Positions 14,871 to 23,200 of a stretch of DNA of 64,000 nucleotides are shown here, piece by piece (position 1 is the stretch's first letter; each line of letters starts with the position of its first letter). The stretch is from Ilumatobacteraceae bacterium. GTDB lineage: Bacteria; Actinomycetota; Acidimicrobiia; Acidimicrobiales; Ilumatobacteraceae. Location: positions 62,001 to 126,000 of the forward strand of contig JAOBWK010000081.1 of the NCBI GenBank assembly GCA_025463305.1, in the 5' to 3' direction. The notes beneath the pieces were generated by a model, which saw only the letters and a list, made by a program, of their open reading frames with translations, had not been told where the DNA came from and did no database searches. The position numbers were made by a program, and so were the translations under genes.

Positions 14871-16103
14871 ATGGCCGAGGGCGACCCCGCCGACAACCCC
14901 TTCGGGGGCATCCCGATGTTCGGTGATCTGGCGCGGGCGTTGTCCGGCCAGGGTCCGCTGAACTGGGAGGCCGCTCGCCAGTTCGCGCAGCTGTCGGCCA
15001 CCGAGGGCGCCACCGAGGCCAACGTGGATCCCGCGGTGCGCTTCGCGCTCGCCGACCTCGCGCGCATCGCCGAGCCGCACGTCCTCGATGTCACCGGCCA
15101 GGACGTGTCGGGCTACGAGGTCACCACCACCACGCCCGGGGCGTGGGCGCAGCAGGCGCTCGACGCCTATCGACCGCTGTTCACCGAACTGGCCATCTCG
15201 CTCGGCAAGCGCCCGACGGCCGATCCCGGCGATGCCGACGAGACGGATCCGATGATGGCGATGATGGCCGGGCTGAGCCAGATGATGGCGCCCTCCATGC
15301 TCGGCATGGCCATCGGTTCGATGGTCGGCCGGCTCGGCCGGCGCGCGTTCGGCCAGTACGACCTGCCCATCCCCCGGCCGGCGGCGAAGTCCGTCGCGCT
15401 CGTGCCCGGCAGCATCGATGCCTTCGCCGACGACTGGAGCCTGCCGCGCGACTCCATGCGGCTGTGGGTGCTGGTGCACGAGCTCACCACCCACGCGGTG
15501 TTCTCCGTGGCCCACATCCGCGAGGGCCTCAGCGACCTCGTCCGCAAGCACGTCGGTGCGTTCCAGCCCGATCCGTCGGCGGTGGCCGACAAGCTCGGCG
15601 CGCTCGACATGGACACCGACGATCCCATGGCGGCGCTGCAGCGCACACTGGGCGATCCGGAGATCCTGCTCGGTGCCGTGCGCAGCCCGGCCCAGGAGGC
15701 GTTGCAGCCCCAGCTCGACGCGGCGATGGCGGCCATCATCGGCTACGTCGACCACGTCGTCGACACCGTCACCACCCGCCTCATCGGCGGCGACGCGCAG
15801 CGGATCAGCGAGGCCGTGCGCCGGCGCCGCATCGAGACCTCACCCGACGACGTCTTCGTCGAGCGGCTGCTCGGCCTCCACCTCACCCGCGCCCAGGTCG
15901 AGCGCGGCCGGTCGTTCGTCGCCGGTGTCGTCGAGCGCGGAGGGCCGTCGGCCATCAACCAGTTGCTCGAGGTGCCGGGCTCCATCCCCACGCCCGCCGA
16001 GATGGACGCCCCCGGGCTGTGGATGGCCCGGCTCGACATCGCCATCGATCCCGGCTTCGACGCGGCGGGCGACGACCTGCCCGACGACCCCGACCTCGAC
16101 TGA
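14871..16103 (+). CDS. Zincin-like metalloprotease, DUF2342 family
   Basis: 410 residues. The zinc-binding motif HELTTH is at residues 203-208 (HExxH), in MRLWVLVHELTTHAVFSVA. The N-terminus has FGDLARALSGQGPLNWEAARQ and the middle a Met-rich, hydrophobic stretch (MMAMMAGLSQMMAPSMLG). This is the DUF2342 family of actinobacterial zinc-dependent metalloproteases, often annotated as linked to F420 biosynthesis. No signal peptide is visible, so it is probably cytoplasmic. No F420 genes are nearby. Substrate unknown. Confidence 0.82.
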   Translation: MAEGDPADNPFGGIPMFGDLARALSGQGPLNWEAARQFAQLSATEGATEANVDPAVRFALADLARIAEPHVLDVTGQDVSGYEVTTTTPGAWAQQALDAYRPLFTELAISLGKRPTADPGDADETDPMMAMMAGLSQMMAPSMLGMAIGSMVGRLGRRAFGQYDLPIPRPAAKSVALVPGSIDAFADDWSLPRDSMRLWVLVHELTTHAVFSVAHIREGLSDLVRKHVGAFQPDPSAVADKLGALDMDTDDPMAALQRTLGDPEILLGAVRSPAQEALQPQLDAAMAAIIGYVDHVVDTVTTRLIGGDAQRISEAVRRRRIETSPDDVFVERLLGLHLTRAQVERGRSFVAGVVERGGPSAINQLLEVPGSIPTPAEMDAPGLWMARLDIAIDPGFDAAGDDLPDDPDLD

Positions 16104-16106
16104 ACA

Positions 16107-16251
16107 CGCGCATTCCGCGCACGCGTGCGAACCCCGCAACGATGGGGGCGATGCTGCCTCGTGACCGGCTGCGGCGGCCACCTCGCGCATTCCGCGCACG
16201 CGTGATCGGTTCGAGCGAACCGGTCGCCCGACTCGCGCACGCGTGACCGGT
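16107..16251. repeat. Three copies of a GCACGCGTG-containing repeat with a hairpin
   Basis: A 21-bp unit, CGCGCATTCCGCGCACGCGTG, occurs at 16107-16127 and 16184-16204, and its right part recurs at 16234-16245. Between the last two lies a stem-loop (CGGTTCG, AG, CGAACCG, 16207-16222). The block fills the gap between the convergent DUF2342 and MFS genes and may act as a bidirectional terminator. GCACGCGTGA also begins both palindromes at 8.9 kb. Confidence 0.8.
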
Positions 16252-16297
16252 TTGCGCGGCACGCCGGGCTCGAGGCGGGGTTCGACGGAGGCGGGCG

Positions 16298-17911
16298 TCA
16301 GGTCTTGCGCGGGCGGCGCAGCGGGTCACCGCGCAGGGCGCGGCTGACGGCGTCGTCAGGCAGGTCCTGGTTCGGGGCGCGGTCGGCCAGCGTCGGTGGC
16401 GGGAGCGGGCGGGTCGTGCCGGACGTCGGCGTGGAGCCGTCGCGGCGGGTCTTGCGGCGCTCCACCTCCACGGCCAGCTGACGCCGCAGCCGCTTGCTGA
16501 AGGGCTCGGGGATCGGTTTGCCGGCCTCCACCCGCTTCGTGCCGACGAGGTACGAGACGGCGGCGAAGAGCGCGATGCCACCGACGACCGCGAACCCGAT
16601 CGGTCCGTCAGCGTCACCGGTCGGTCCCCAGATCACGGGGATCAGCCCGCCGAGGACCCAGGCCAGCTGGAACTTCGTCTCGAACTGGGCGAACGCGCGG
16701 CCCTGGTTCGCGTCCTGCGCGTCGCGCTGCACGATCGAGTCGAACGCGAGCCGTCCGAGCGCCGAGGCGAAGTTGACCACCAGCGCGAGCAGCACGCCGG
16801 ACGCGACGCCGCCGAACAGCGCGGCGGCGATGCCACTGAACGCCGTCAGCGCGAGCGCGCCGATGAAGATCCGCTCCTCGTGCGCGCTCTTGCGCAGGAA
16901 CGGTGCGATCGCGTTGCCGATCATCACGCCGACCGTCACCATGCCGATCGCCAGGCTCACCTTCACCGTGCCGGCCTTCTGGGTCTTCAGCCAGAAGGCG
17001 AGCAGGAAGAAGCAGAACCCGACGGACGCGCGCATCAGCGCCATCGCGCTCGCGGCGAGGGTGATGCCGGCCGACTTCAGCTCGACCTTCTCTTCGAGGC
17101 TCGCCTTCTTCGCAGCGACGACCTCGCTCGGCAGCTTCGTCGCGAACACGAACGCCACGACGAAGAGGATCGCCCCGGCGCACAGCGCGCCTTCGACGCC
17201 GAAGATCAGCTTGGCCAGCCCGGCGATGGCGGCGCCGACGAAGCCGAACACGCCGGCGATGAGGCCGAGCTTCGAGTTCGCCTCCACGAGATCGGCCTCG
17301 TTGCGCACCACCGACGGGACGAGCGCCGACTTGGAGATGCCCTGCGTCTTCTGCAGCACGAGCGCGATGAACGCCAGCGGATAGAGCAGCGGGAGGTGAT
17401 CGATCTGGGCGGCCATCAGCAGCAGGGTCAAGGCACGCAGCAGGGCGATGACCTGCATCAGCAACCGCCGGCCGCCGGCGACGCGGTCGATCAACGGCCC
17501 GATGAGCGGTGCGACGACCAGGAACGGCACGAACGTGACGAGCAGGAACAGCAGGACGCGTGGCCGGGCCTCGGTGGGGCTGACCCCGATGAAGACCGTC
17601 AGCGCGAGCGCGAGCGCGAGGCAGCCGTCGCCCGCCGCGCTGACCGCTTGCACGCGTGCGAGCCGGGTGAACGGCGAGATGCGCGTGGGTCGGAAACCGC
17701 CCCGGTTGCGCAGCGCAGCAGCCGCACCAGCGCGCCGGGCCGGCCGTCGTTCAGGCCCTCGATCAGACCCTCGATCAGGCCCATGATCGGACCCATGATC
17801 GGACCCCCCGTCGGGCCGGCGGGTCCTCGCCCGCTGCACCGACGGATCAGCCGGGGGCTGGCGCGGAGACCGGCTCGGGTCTCGAGCACCTCTCTCCGGA
17901 TCAGGCCTCAC
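16298..17911 (-). CDS. MFS-type membrane transporter with low-complexity N-terminus
   Basis: 537 residues from a GTG in a GTGA overlap with the regX3 stop. About 85 residues of Arg/Asp/Gly-rich sequence (including GSDHGSDHGPDRGSDRG) precede a membrane domain with about 10-12 helices, e.g. LLFLLVTFVPFLVVAPLIGPLIDRVAGGRR, whose PLIDRxxGRR resembles the loop 2-3 signature of MFS carriers. A basic cytoplasmic tail of about 80 residues follows. Substrate unknown. The repeated N-terminus is encoded by 12-bp tandem repeats and might be partly untranslated, but the coupling GTG supports the long form. Position behind senX3-regX3 suggests phosphate-linked expression. Confidence 0.75.
   Translation of the reverse strand: MRPDPERGARDPSRSPRQPPADPSVQRARTRRPDGGSDHGSDHGPDRGSDRGPERRPARRAGAAAALRNRGGFRPTRISPFTRLARVQAVSAAGDGCLALALALTVFIGVSPTEARPRVLLFLLVTFVPFLVVAPLIGPLIDRVAGGRRLLMQVIALLRALTLLLMAAQIDHLPLLYPLAFIALVLQKTQGISKSALVPSVVRNEADLVEANSKLGLIAGVFGFVGAAIAGLAKLIFGVEGALCAGAILFVVAFVFATKLPSEVVAAKKASLEEKVELKSAGITLAASAMALMRASVGFCFFLLAFWLKTQKAGTVKVSLAIGMVTVGVMIGNAIAPFLRKSAHEERIFIGALALTAFSGIAAALFGGVASGVLLALVVNFASALGRLAFDSIVQRDAQDANQGRAFAQFETKFQLAWVLGGLIPVIWGPTGDADGPIGFAVVGGIALFAAVSYLVGTKRVEAGKPIPEPFSKRLRRQLAVEVERRKTRRDGSTPTSGTTRPLPPPTLADRAPNQDLPDDAVSRALRGDPLRRPRKT
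17749..17808. repeat. Five 12-bp tandem repeats inside the MFS gene
   Basis: Units resembling GATCGGACCCAT run in tandem at 17749, 17761, 17773, 17785 and 17797. They are in phase with the minus-strand reading frame and encode G-(S/P)-(D/E)-(H/R) tetrapeptides, so expansion or loss keeps the frame. Confidence 0.8.
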
Positions 17912-18633
17912 GCACGCATGCTAGGTGCAGGTCGTTCGTACTTGTAGCCAAGTCCACGGATCGTCACGATCCGTTCCGGATGGGTCGGATCGGGCTCGAT
18001 CTTGGCCCGGATCCGCTTGATGTGGACGTCGAGCGTCTTGGTGTCGCCGACGTAGTCGATGCCCCAGACCCGGTCGATCAGCAGCTCGCGCGGCAGCACC
18101 CGGCCGACGTTGCTGAGCAACAGGTGCAGCAGCTCGAACTCCTTCAGCGGCATGTTCACCGTCTCGCCCGCCACGGTGACGAGGTGCTCGTCCGAGTCGA
18201 GGGCGACGTCGCCGACGACGAGCGAGCGCGCGGTGGACACCGCACCGGGCGCACCAGTGCCGTCCATCGCGGCGCGGCGCAGCAGCGCTCGGAGGCGGGC
18301 GACGAGCTCGCGGATCCGGTACGGCTTGGTGATGTAGTCGTCGGCGCCCACCTCGAGCCCGACCACCATGTCGATCTCGGCGCCCTTGGCCGTCACCATG
18401 ATGATCGGCACGGAACTGGTCTTGCGGATCTCGCGGCAGACGTCGATGCCGGAGATGCGCGGCAGCATCAGGTCGAGCAGGATCACGTCGGGCTTGATCT
18501 CGTGGAAGCGCAGCAACGCGGTGGCGCCGTCCTGGGCCACCTCGACGCGGAACCCCTCGCGGTTCAACCCCACGGTGAGGGCCTCGACGAAGCTGTCCTC
18601 GTCCTCGACGAGCAGCACTGTGGGTGTGGTCAC
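17908..18633 (-). CDS. regX3: Phosphate-responsive OmpR-type response regulator RegX3
   Basis: 241 residues: receiver domain with acidic pocket EDED (residues 10-13), phospho-acceptor Asp54 in VILLDLMLP, Thr in MVTAKGA and Lys in ITKPYRIRELVARLRA; then a winged-helix DNA-binding domain ending GDTKTLDVHIKRIRAKIE and VTIRGLGYKYE. It is phosphorylated by SenX3 and binds PHO boxes to control phosphate uptake. It follows senX3 by 10 bases, phoU and pstB in one leftward run. The stop overlaps the MFS start by GTGA. Confidence 0.93.
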   Translation of the reverse strand: MTTPTVLLVEDEDSFVEALTVGLNREGFRVEVAQDGATALLRFHEIKPDVILLDLMLPRISGIDVCREIRKTSSVPIIMVTAKGAEIDMVVGLEVGADDYITKPYRIRELVARLRALLRRAAMDGTGAPGAVSTARSLVVGDVALDSDEHLVTVAGETVNMPLKEFELLHLLLSNVGRVLPRELLIDRVWGIDYVGDTKTLDVHIKRIRAKIEPDPTHPERIVTIRGLGYKYERPAPSMRA

Positions 18634-18643
18634 GGGATGAACC

Positions 18644-19783
18644 TCATGTCGCTGGTACCGGTCGATCGGGGATGTGCAGGCGGAACGTCGAACCCTCGCC
18701 TTCGCGGGACTCGACCGTCACCGCGCCACCGTGGTTGCTGGTGACGTGGCGGACGATGGAGAGGCCGAGGCCGGTGCCGCCCGTGCCGCGGCTACGGGCT
18801 CGGTCGACGCGGTAGAAGCGCTCGAAGATGCGGTCGAGATCGTGGGTGGGGATGCCGATGCCGCTGTCGGTGACGACGAACGTGACGCCGTCACCCTCGG
18901 GGAAGCCGGCGACGGTGACCTTGCCGCCGACGTCGCTGTACTTGACCGCGTTGTCGACGAGGTTGCCGAGTGCCGAGCCGAGCTGGGCCTGATCGGCGTT
19001 GACGGTGAGGTCGTGGGGCACCTCGCAGACGCGGACCTCCACCCGGCGTTGCTCGGCGGCGTAGGAGTTGCGTGACGCTGCCTCGGCCACCAGCGAGCCG
19101 ACGTTGCACGTCGCGATCACGAGATCGCCGGCGAGCTCGATCCGCGACAGCTCGAGCAGGTCGTCGATGATCTTCGCGACCCGGTGGGCCTCGTTGACGG
19201 TCTTGTTGGCGAGCCGGCTGATGAGCGCCGGGTCGGTCTCGTCGATGAGCGTCTCGGCCAGCACGGCAAGGGCGCCGATCGGCGTCTTCAGCTCGTGGCT
19301 GATGTTCGCGACGAAGTCGGTGCGCACAGAGTCGAGGCGGGAGCGCTCGGTGACGTCCTCGATCGTCGCGACGGCACCACCGGACTGGATCGGATCGGCG
19401 TGGACGATGACCACCCGGCGGGGCGGCCCGTACAGCTCCACGGTCTGCGAGCGGTGCTCGCCGCGCACCGCGGCACGGAGGTGGTGCTGCACCGCGGCTT
19501 GGACGAGGACCTCGTTGTGGGTGTCGCCGCCGGCTGCGTCGGAGGCGGTGTTGCGGACCACGATCCGTGCGTCGGCGTCGGCGACGATGACGCCGATCGG
19601 CAGTGCGTCGAGCGCGGTCTGGACCCGCTCGATGCGCTGGAGCAGCGCGGCGTTCTCACGCTGCAGCGCCACGCTGGCCGGCTCGGTGACCGGTGTGTGA
19701 GCCCGAGCGGCCGAACGCCGGACGAGGACGACAGCGACGCCGGCACCGATGACGAGCCCGACGATCAGCCAGAGAAATGCCAT
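18644..19783 (-). CDS. senX3: Phosphate-sensing histidine kinase SenX3
   Basis: 379 residues. One N-terminal membrane helix (residues 1-21), a PAS-like domain (about 55-145, LDALPIGVIVADADARIVVRN), HisKA with phospho-acceptor His163 in ANISHELKTPIGAL, and HATPase with N box LGNLVDNAVKYS, G1 VTDSGIGIP, F box IFERFYRVDRARSR and G2 GTGLGLSIV. As in other SenX3 proteins there is almost no periplasmic part; phosphate status is sensed through PhoU and the Pst transporter. It starts 3 bases after the phoU stop. Confidence 0.93.
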   Translation of the reverse strand: MAFLWLIVGLVIGAGVAVVLVRRSAARAHTPVTEPASVALQRENAALLQRIERVQTALDALPIGVIVADADARIVVRNTASDAAGGDTHNEVLVQAAVQHHLRAAVRGEHRSQTVELYGPPRRVVIVHADPIQSGGAVATIEDVTERSRLDSVRTDFVANISHELKTPIGALAVLAETLIDETDPALISRLANKTVNEAHRVAKIIDDLLELSRIELAGDLVIATCNVGSLVAEAASRNSYAAEQRRVEVRVCEVPHDLTVNADQAQLGSALGNLVDNAVKYSDVGGKVTVAGFPEGDGVTFVVTDSGIGIPTHDLDRIFERFYRVDRARSRGTGGTGLGLSIVRHVTSNHGGAVTVESREGEGSTFRLHIPDRPVPAT

Positions 19784-19786
19784 CGA

Positions 19787-20569
19787 CTACGCGCCGGCTC
19801 CGTCGGAGGGGGCGTCGACCGCTGCGGATGCCGGAACCACCGCGTCGGCCGCGGGACGGGCGATCTCGCCGGTCTCGTCGGTGCGCGTTCGGTAGCGGGC
19901 GGCTCCCTTGTGCTCGGGCATCCATCCGGTGACGACGTAGCGCACGCGCTCACCGATGTTCACCGCGTGGTCGCCGATGCGCTCGTAGAAGCGGGCCACG
20001 ACGGCGAGCTGCACGGCGACCTGCAGGTCGATGTTGCCGGCGGAGTGGCTCTCGAAGATCGCCTGCACGAACTGCTTCTGCAGCGCATCGAGGTAGTTGT
20101 CCATGTCGTCGATGGCGGCGGCCTTGGCCGCGTCGTTCTCGACGAAGGCCTCGATGGCCGAGATGTACAGCTGCTGTGCCTGCTCGCCCATCCGGGTGAT
20201 GATGCCGCGCAGGCTGGGATCGAGCTGATGGCCGTAGATGCGGCGGGCCGCCTTGCAGATGTTGCAGACGAGATCGGCGGAGCGCTCGACCTCGGCGATC
20301 ATCTTGATCGCGGCGAGGATCTGGCGGAGGTCGCCGGCCACCGGCGCCTGCAGCGCGAGGATCTGCACGCAGCGGTCCTCGAGGTCGAGCGAACGCGCGT
20401 CGATCTCGTCGTCGCCGCTGATGATGTAGTCGGCTCCCTCGAGATCGCCCGTCAGCAAGATGTTCGTGGCGCGCGGGATGGCCTCGGTGACGAAGGCGGC
20501 CAGGTGCACCAGCTCGCTGCGGACGTCGTCGAGCTCGTTGTGGAAGCTCTTGCGTAGTTCGTTCATCAT
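19787..20569 (-). CDS. phoU: PhoU phosphate-signalling regulator
   Basis: 260 residues with two PhoU helical bundles, each with a metal-binding E/D-x3-D motif: IKMIAEVERSADLVCNI in the first and LAVVARFYERIGDHAVNIGERV in the second. PhoU links PstSCAB to SenX3, keeping the pathway off when phosphate is abundant. ATG 20569 overlaps the pstB stop by one base (TGATG), so the two are translationally coupled. An Ala/Pro-rich tail of about 35 residues extends past the usual end. ATG 20566, one codon later, is also possible. Confidence 0.93.
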   Translation of the reverse strand: MMNELRKSFHNELDDVRSELVHLAAFVTEAIPRATNILLTGDLEGADYIISGDDEIDARSLDLEDRCVQILALQAPVAGDLRQILAAIKMIAEVERSADLVCNICKAARRIYGHQLDPSLRGIITRMGEQAQQLYISAIEAFVENDAAKAAAIDDMDNYLDALQKQFVQAIFESHSAGNIDLQVAVQLAVVARFYERIGDHAVNIGERVRYVVTGWMPEHKGAARYRTRTDETGEIARPAADAVVPASAAVDAPSDGAGA

Positions 20570-21426
20570 CAGCCGAATCTCCCTGTCACGTACTGCTCGG
20601 TCCGCTCGTCGTTGGGCGTCGAGAAGATGGTCTTCGTCCGGCCGTACTCGACCAGTGTGCCGGTACGGCGATCGCTGTTCGGGTTGACCTCGGTGGTGAA
20701 GAACGCGGTGCGATCGCTCACCCGAGCGGCCTGTTGCATGTTGTGGGTCACGATCACGATCGTGTACTGCTGCTTCATCTCCTGCATCAGGTCCTCGACC
20801 CGAGCGGTGGCGATGGGGTCGAGCGCGGAGCACGGCTCATCCATCAGCACGACCTCCGGTTCGACCGCGATCGTGCGGGCGATGCACAGCCGCTGCTGCT
20901 GGCCGCCCGACTGCCCGCGGCCCGACGCCTTGAGCCGGTCCTTGACCTCGTCCCACAGCGCGGCGCCGCGCAGCGACTTCTCGACGATGGCGTCGAGGTC
21001 GGCCTTCTTCTTGATCCCGCCGAGCCGGGGCCCGAACGCGACGTTGTCGTAGATGCTCTTCGGGAACGGGTTCGGCTTCTGGAACACCATCCCGATCCGG
21101 CGGCGCACCTCGACGGCATTGACCTGCGCGTCGTAGAGGTCGATCCCGTGGAACTCGATCCGCCCCTCGATGCGGGCGACGTCGATCAGGTCGTTCATCC
21201 GGTTGAAGCAGCGCAGCACCGTGCTCTTGCCACAACCGGACGGGCCGATGAACGCGGTGATCTCGTGCTGGCGGATCGTCAGGTTGACGTCGCGGACCGC
21301 CTTGTGCGCGCCGTAGAACACCGACAGCTCACGGGCCTCGAAGACACCCGGGGCACGCGGCACAGCGGCGGTCCCGGCGGCGCCCATCGCCGCGCCCTGT
21401 TGCTGTTCGGTGTCTTCGACTGACAA
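20569..21426 (-). CDS. pstB: Phosphate ABC transporter ATPase PstB (first copy)
   Basis: 285 residues. Walker A is GPSGCGKST, the Q-loop is in VFQKPNPFP, the signature is QSGGQQQR (the usual Leu replaced by Gln), Walker B is [13 protein letters not shown] and the H-loop is [10 protein letters not shown]. It is the nucleotide-binding subunit for phosphate import. It leads the leftward pstB-phoU-senX3-regX3 run. A second pstB (25142-26026) closes the divergent pstSCA arm; the two share most of their sequence and so look like paralogues. Confidence 0.92.
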   Translation of the reverse strand: MSVEDTEQQQGAAMGAAGTAAVPRAPGVFEARELSVFYGAHKAVRDVNLTIRQHEITAFIGPSGCGKSTVLRCFNRMNDLIDVARIEGRIEFHGIDLYDAQVNAVEVRRRIGMVFQKPNPFPKSIYDNVAFGPRLGGIKKKADLDAIVEKSLRGAALWDEVKDRLKASGRGQSGGQQQRLCIARTIAVEPEVVLMDEPCSALDPIATARVEDLMQEMKQQYTIVIVTHNMQQAARVSDRTAFFTTEVNPNSDRRTGTLVEYGRTKTIFSTPNDERTEQYVTGRFG

Positions 21427-21557
21427 GTTCGGCCTCTCGGAATGGTCGTGTGCGTTGCCCGCACCTGCTGTTCACATCGTGGGCAGATGGCCGACGAGTG
21501 TCCGGCGGACGACAGCGGGCACCGTAGGGGTCCAAGGTAACCGTCATCCTGACCGCA

Positions 21558-21586
21558 GGTGAACGAGAGGTGAACAGCGACCGAAC
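21558..21586 (-). promoter_or_regulatory. PHO box upstream of pstB-phoU-senX3-regX3
   Basis: On the minus strand, GTTCGGT (21586-21580), GTTCACC (21575-21569) and GTTCACC (21564-21558) lie exactly 11 bases apart in the direction of pstB. Direct repeats of GTTCACC with 11-bp spacing are the PhoP/RegX3 box described in actinomycetes. This predicts feedback control of the regulator by its own product. Confidence 0.75.
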
Positions 21587-21672
21587 CTCTGGCGACTCAC
21601 GGTGCCCTGGCTGCGGGGATGCGCCAGGATTGGAACCCGAGCGACCTCGCCGGTCGCCATATTTTGCCTCTC

Positions 21673-21690
21673 GTTCATCTCCGGTTCACC
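21673..21690 (+). promoter_or_regulatory. PHO box upstream of pstS
   Basis: GTTCATC (21673-21679) and GTTCACC (21684-21690) are direct repeats 11 bp apart on the plus strand, about 95 bp before the pstS start. Binding of phosphorylated RegX3 here would activate the pstSCA arm under phosphate limitation. Confidence 0.75.
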
Positions 21691-21785
21691 CGTGCGGGGG
21701 AAGCCGTACACCTTGGCTCTTTACATTGCTCGGCGGTCGACACCCGAGGGTGCGGCTCCAACCAAACACATGGAGATTCATCAGC

Positions 21786-23066
21786 GTGAACAACTCGAGA
21801 AAGCGGATGCTCGCGATCAGCGGCATCGTCACCCTCTCGTTGCTGGCAGGAGCCTGCAGCAGCGACAGCAAGACCACCACGACCACCGCGGCACCCGCCA
21901 CCACCGCAGCAGCCGCCACGACGGCAGCGTCGACGGTCGACACGGGCGCCGCGACGACCGTTGCCGGTTCGGCCGACACCACGGCCACCACGGCCGGGTC
22001 GGCGACCAGCACGGTCGACACGACCGCCACCACCACCGGCGACTCGACGGCCACCACCACCGGTGACTCCGTCGTCGCGCCGACCATCGACTACAAGTCG
22101 CTGTCCGGCACCCTCGCCGGCTCGGGCTCGACCTTCCAGAAGGCGTTCCTCGACGAGGCGATCGCCGATCTGGCCGAGAAGGCCCCGAACCTGAGCATCC
22201 AGTACGGCGGTGGCGGTTCCGGCAAGGGTCGCACCGACCTGCAGACCAAGCTCGTCGACTACGCCGGCACCGACGGCACCGTCAAGGACGCCGACGTCCC
22301 GCTCTACACGGGCGGCGCGTTCATCTACATCCCGACGGTCATCGCCCCGATCACGATGTCGTACAACCTCAGCGGTGTCGACAAGCTGCAGCTGTCGCCG
22401 AAGACCATCGCCGACATCTTCGAGCTGAAGATCACGAAGTGGAACGATCCGGAGATCGCCGCCGACAACGCCGGTGTCACGCTCCCCGACACCGACATCG
22501 TCACGGTCCACCGCAGCGACGCCTCGGGCACCACCCAGAACTTCACCAACTTCCTCGAGCAGTCCGAGGGCAAGGCCGCTTCGGGCGAGTGGACGCTCGG
22601 TGCGTTCCAGGACCCGACGGTGTGGCCCGCAGGCGGCCAGGCCGGTGACGGCAACGGCGGTGTGGCCCAGATCATCGGCAGCACCGACGGCGCCATCGGC
22701 TACGTCGACCTGAGCGACGCCAAGTCGGCCGGTCTCGCCTTCGCCTCGGTCGAGAACAAGGCCGGCAAGTTCGTCGAGCCCACCCTCGAGGCCACCTCGG
22801 CAGCCGCCGAGAACGTGACCGTCAAGGACGACCTGACCTTCTCGCTCGCCTGGGCCGACGGTGCCACGTCGTACCCGATCGCGGCGCAGACCTGGATCCT
22901 CGTCTACACCAAGCAGCCCGATGCCGAGCACGCCACGAACCTCAAGGCGTTCCTCGACTACCTGCTCACCGACGGCCAGACCCTGGCCCCGACGATCGAC
23001 TACGCACCGCTGCCCACGTCACTCGTGACCAAGGCACTGGCCAACGTGGAGAAGATCACCTCCTGA
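21786..23066 (+). CDS. pstS: Phosphate-binding lipoprotein PstS
   Basis: 426 residues from GTG 21786. A lipoprotein signal ends at Cys22 (LSLLAGAC), then a long Thr/Ala/Ser linker to about residue 100, then a PstS domain: LAGSGSTFQKAFLDEAI, YGGGGSGKGRTDLQ, PTVIAPITMSYNL and VHRSDASGTTQNFTNFL carry the phosphate-contacting Ser, Asp, Arg and Thr. It catches phosphate outside the membrane for PstCA. A longer in-frame reading begins at 21570 but would lose the signal peptide at its N-terminus. A hairpin follows the gene before pstC. Confidence 0.93.
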   Translation: MNNSRKRMLAISGIVTLSLLAGACSSDSKTTTTTAAPATTAAAATTAASTVDTGAATTVAGSADTTATTAGSATSTVDTTATTTGDSTATTTGDSVVAPTIDYKSLSGTLAGSGSTFQKAFLDEAIADLAEKAPNLSIQYGGGGSGKGRTDLQTKLVDYAGTDGTVKDADVPLYTGGAFIYIPTVIAPITMSYNLSGVDKLQLSPKTIADIFELKITKWNDPEIAADNAGVTLPDTDIVTVHRSDASGTTQNFTNFLEQSEGKAASGEWTLGAFQDPTVWPAGGQAGDGNGGVAQIIGSTDGAIGYVDLSDAKSAGLAFASVENKAGKFVEPTLEATSAAAENVTVKDDLTFSLAWADGATSYPIAAQTWILVYTKQPDAEHATNLKAFLDYLLTDGQTLAPTIDYAPLPTSLVTKALANVEKITS

Positions 23067-23081
23067 TCCCCCCGGAACGAC

Positions 23082-23109
23082 GACCCGGGCCCCGTACGGG
23101 GCCCGGGTC
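23082..23109 (+). terminator. Strong hairpin between pstS and pstC
   Basis: Arms 23082-23093 and 23098-23109 form a perfect 12-bp GC stem with a GTAC loop, followed by CGTCGTTTCT. A partial terminator here would leave pstS mRNA in excess over pstCA, as seen for many binding-protein genes. Confidence 0.8.
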
Positions 23110-23200
23110 TCGTCGTTTCTCCAGCGCGTCGCTCTCTCTCCCCCCTCACCAGCTCCACCCACCGCCCCGCATCGACCGGAAAGACCTGACCGGAACCCAG

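Larger units (their letters stand above)
21427..21785. other. 359-bp divergent regulatory region between pstB and pstS
   Basis: No gene is seen here. The region holds a three-unit PHO box facing pstB, a two-unit PHO box facing pstS, and -10-like sequences for pstS (TACACC at 21707, TACATT at 21722). It also holds the pstS leader of about 60-80 bases. Confidence 0.85.

Noticed and set aside
20734..21423. Plus-strand frame opposite the first pstB
   Set aside because: Shadow frame rich in Asp/Arg/His with no support.
21570..21785. N-terminal extension of PstS
   Set aside because: It spans the PHO box and would bury the lipoprotein signal; GTG 21786 begins with a normal signal peptide.
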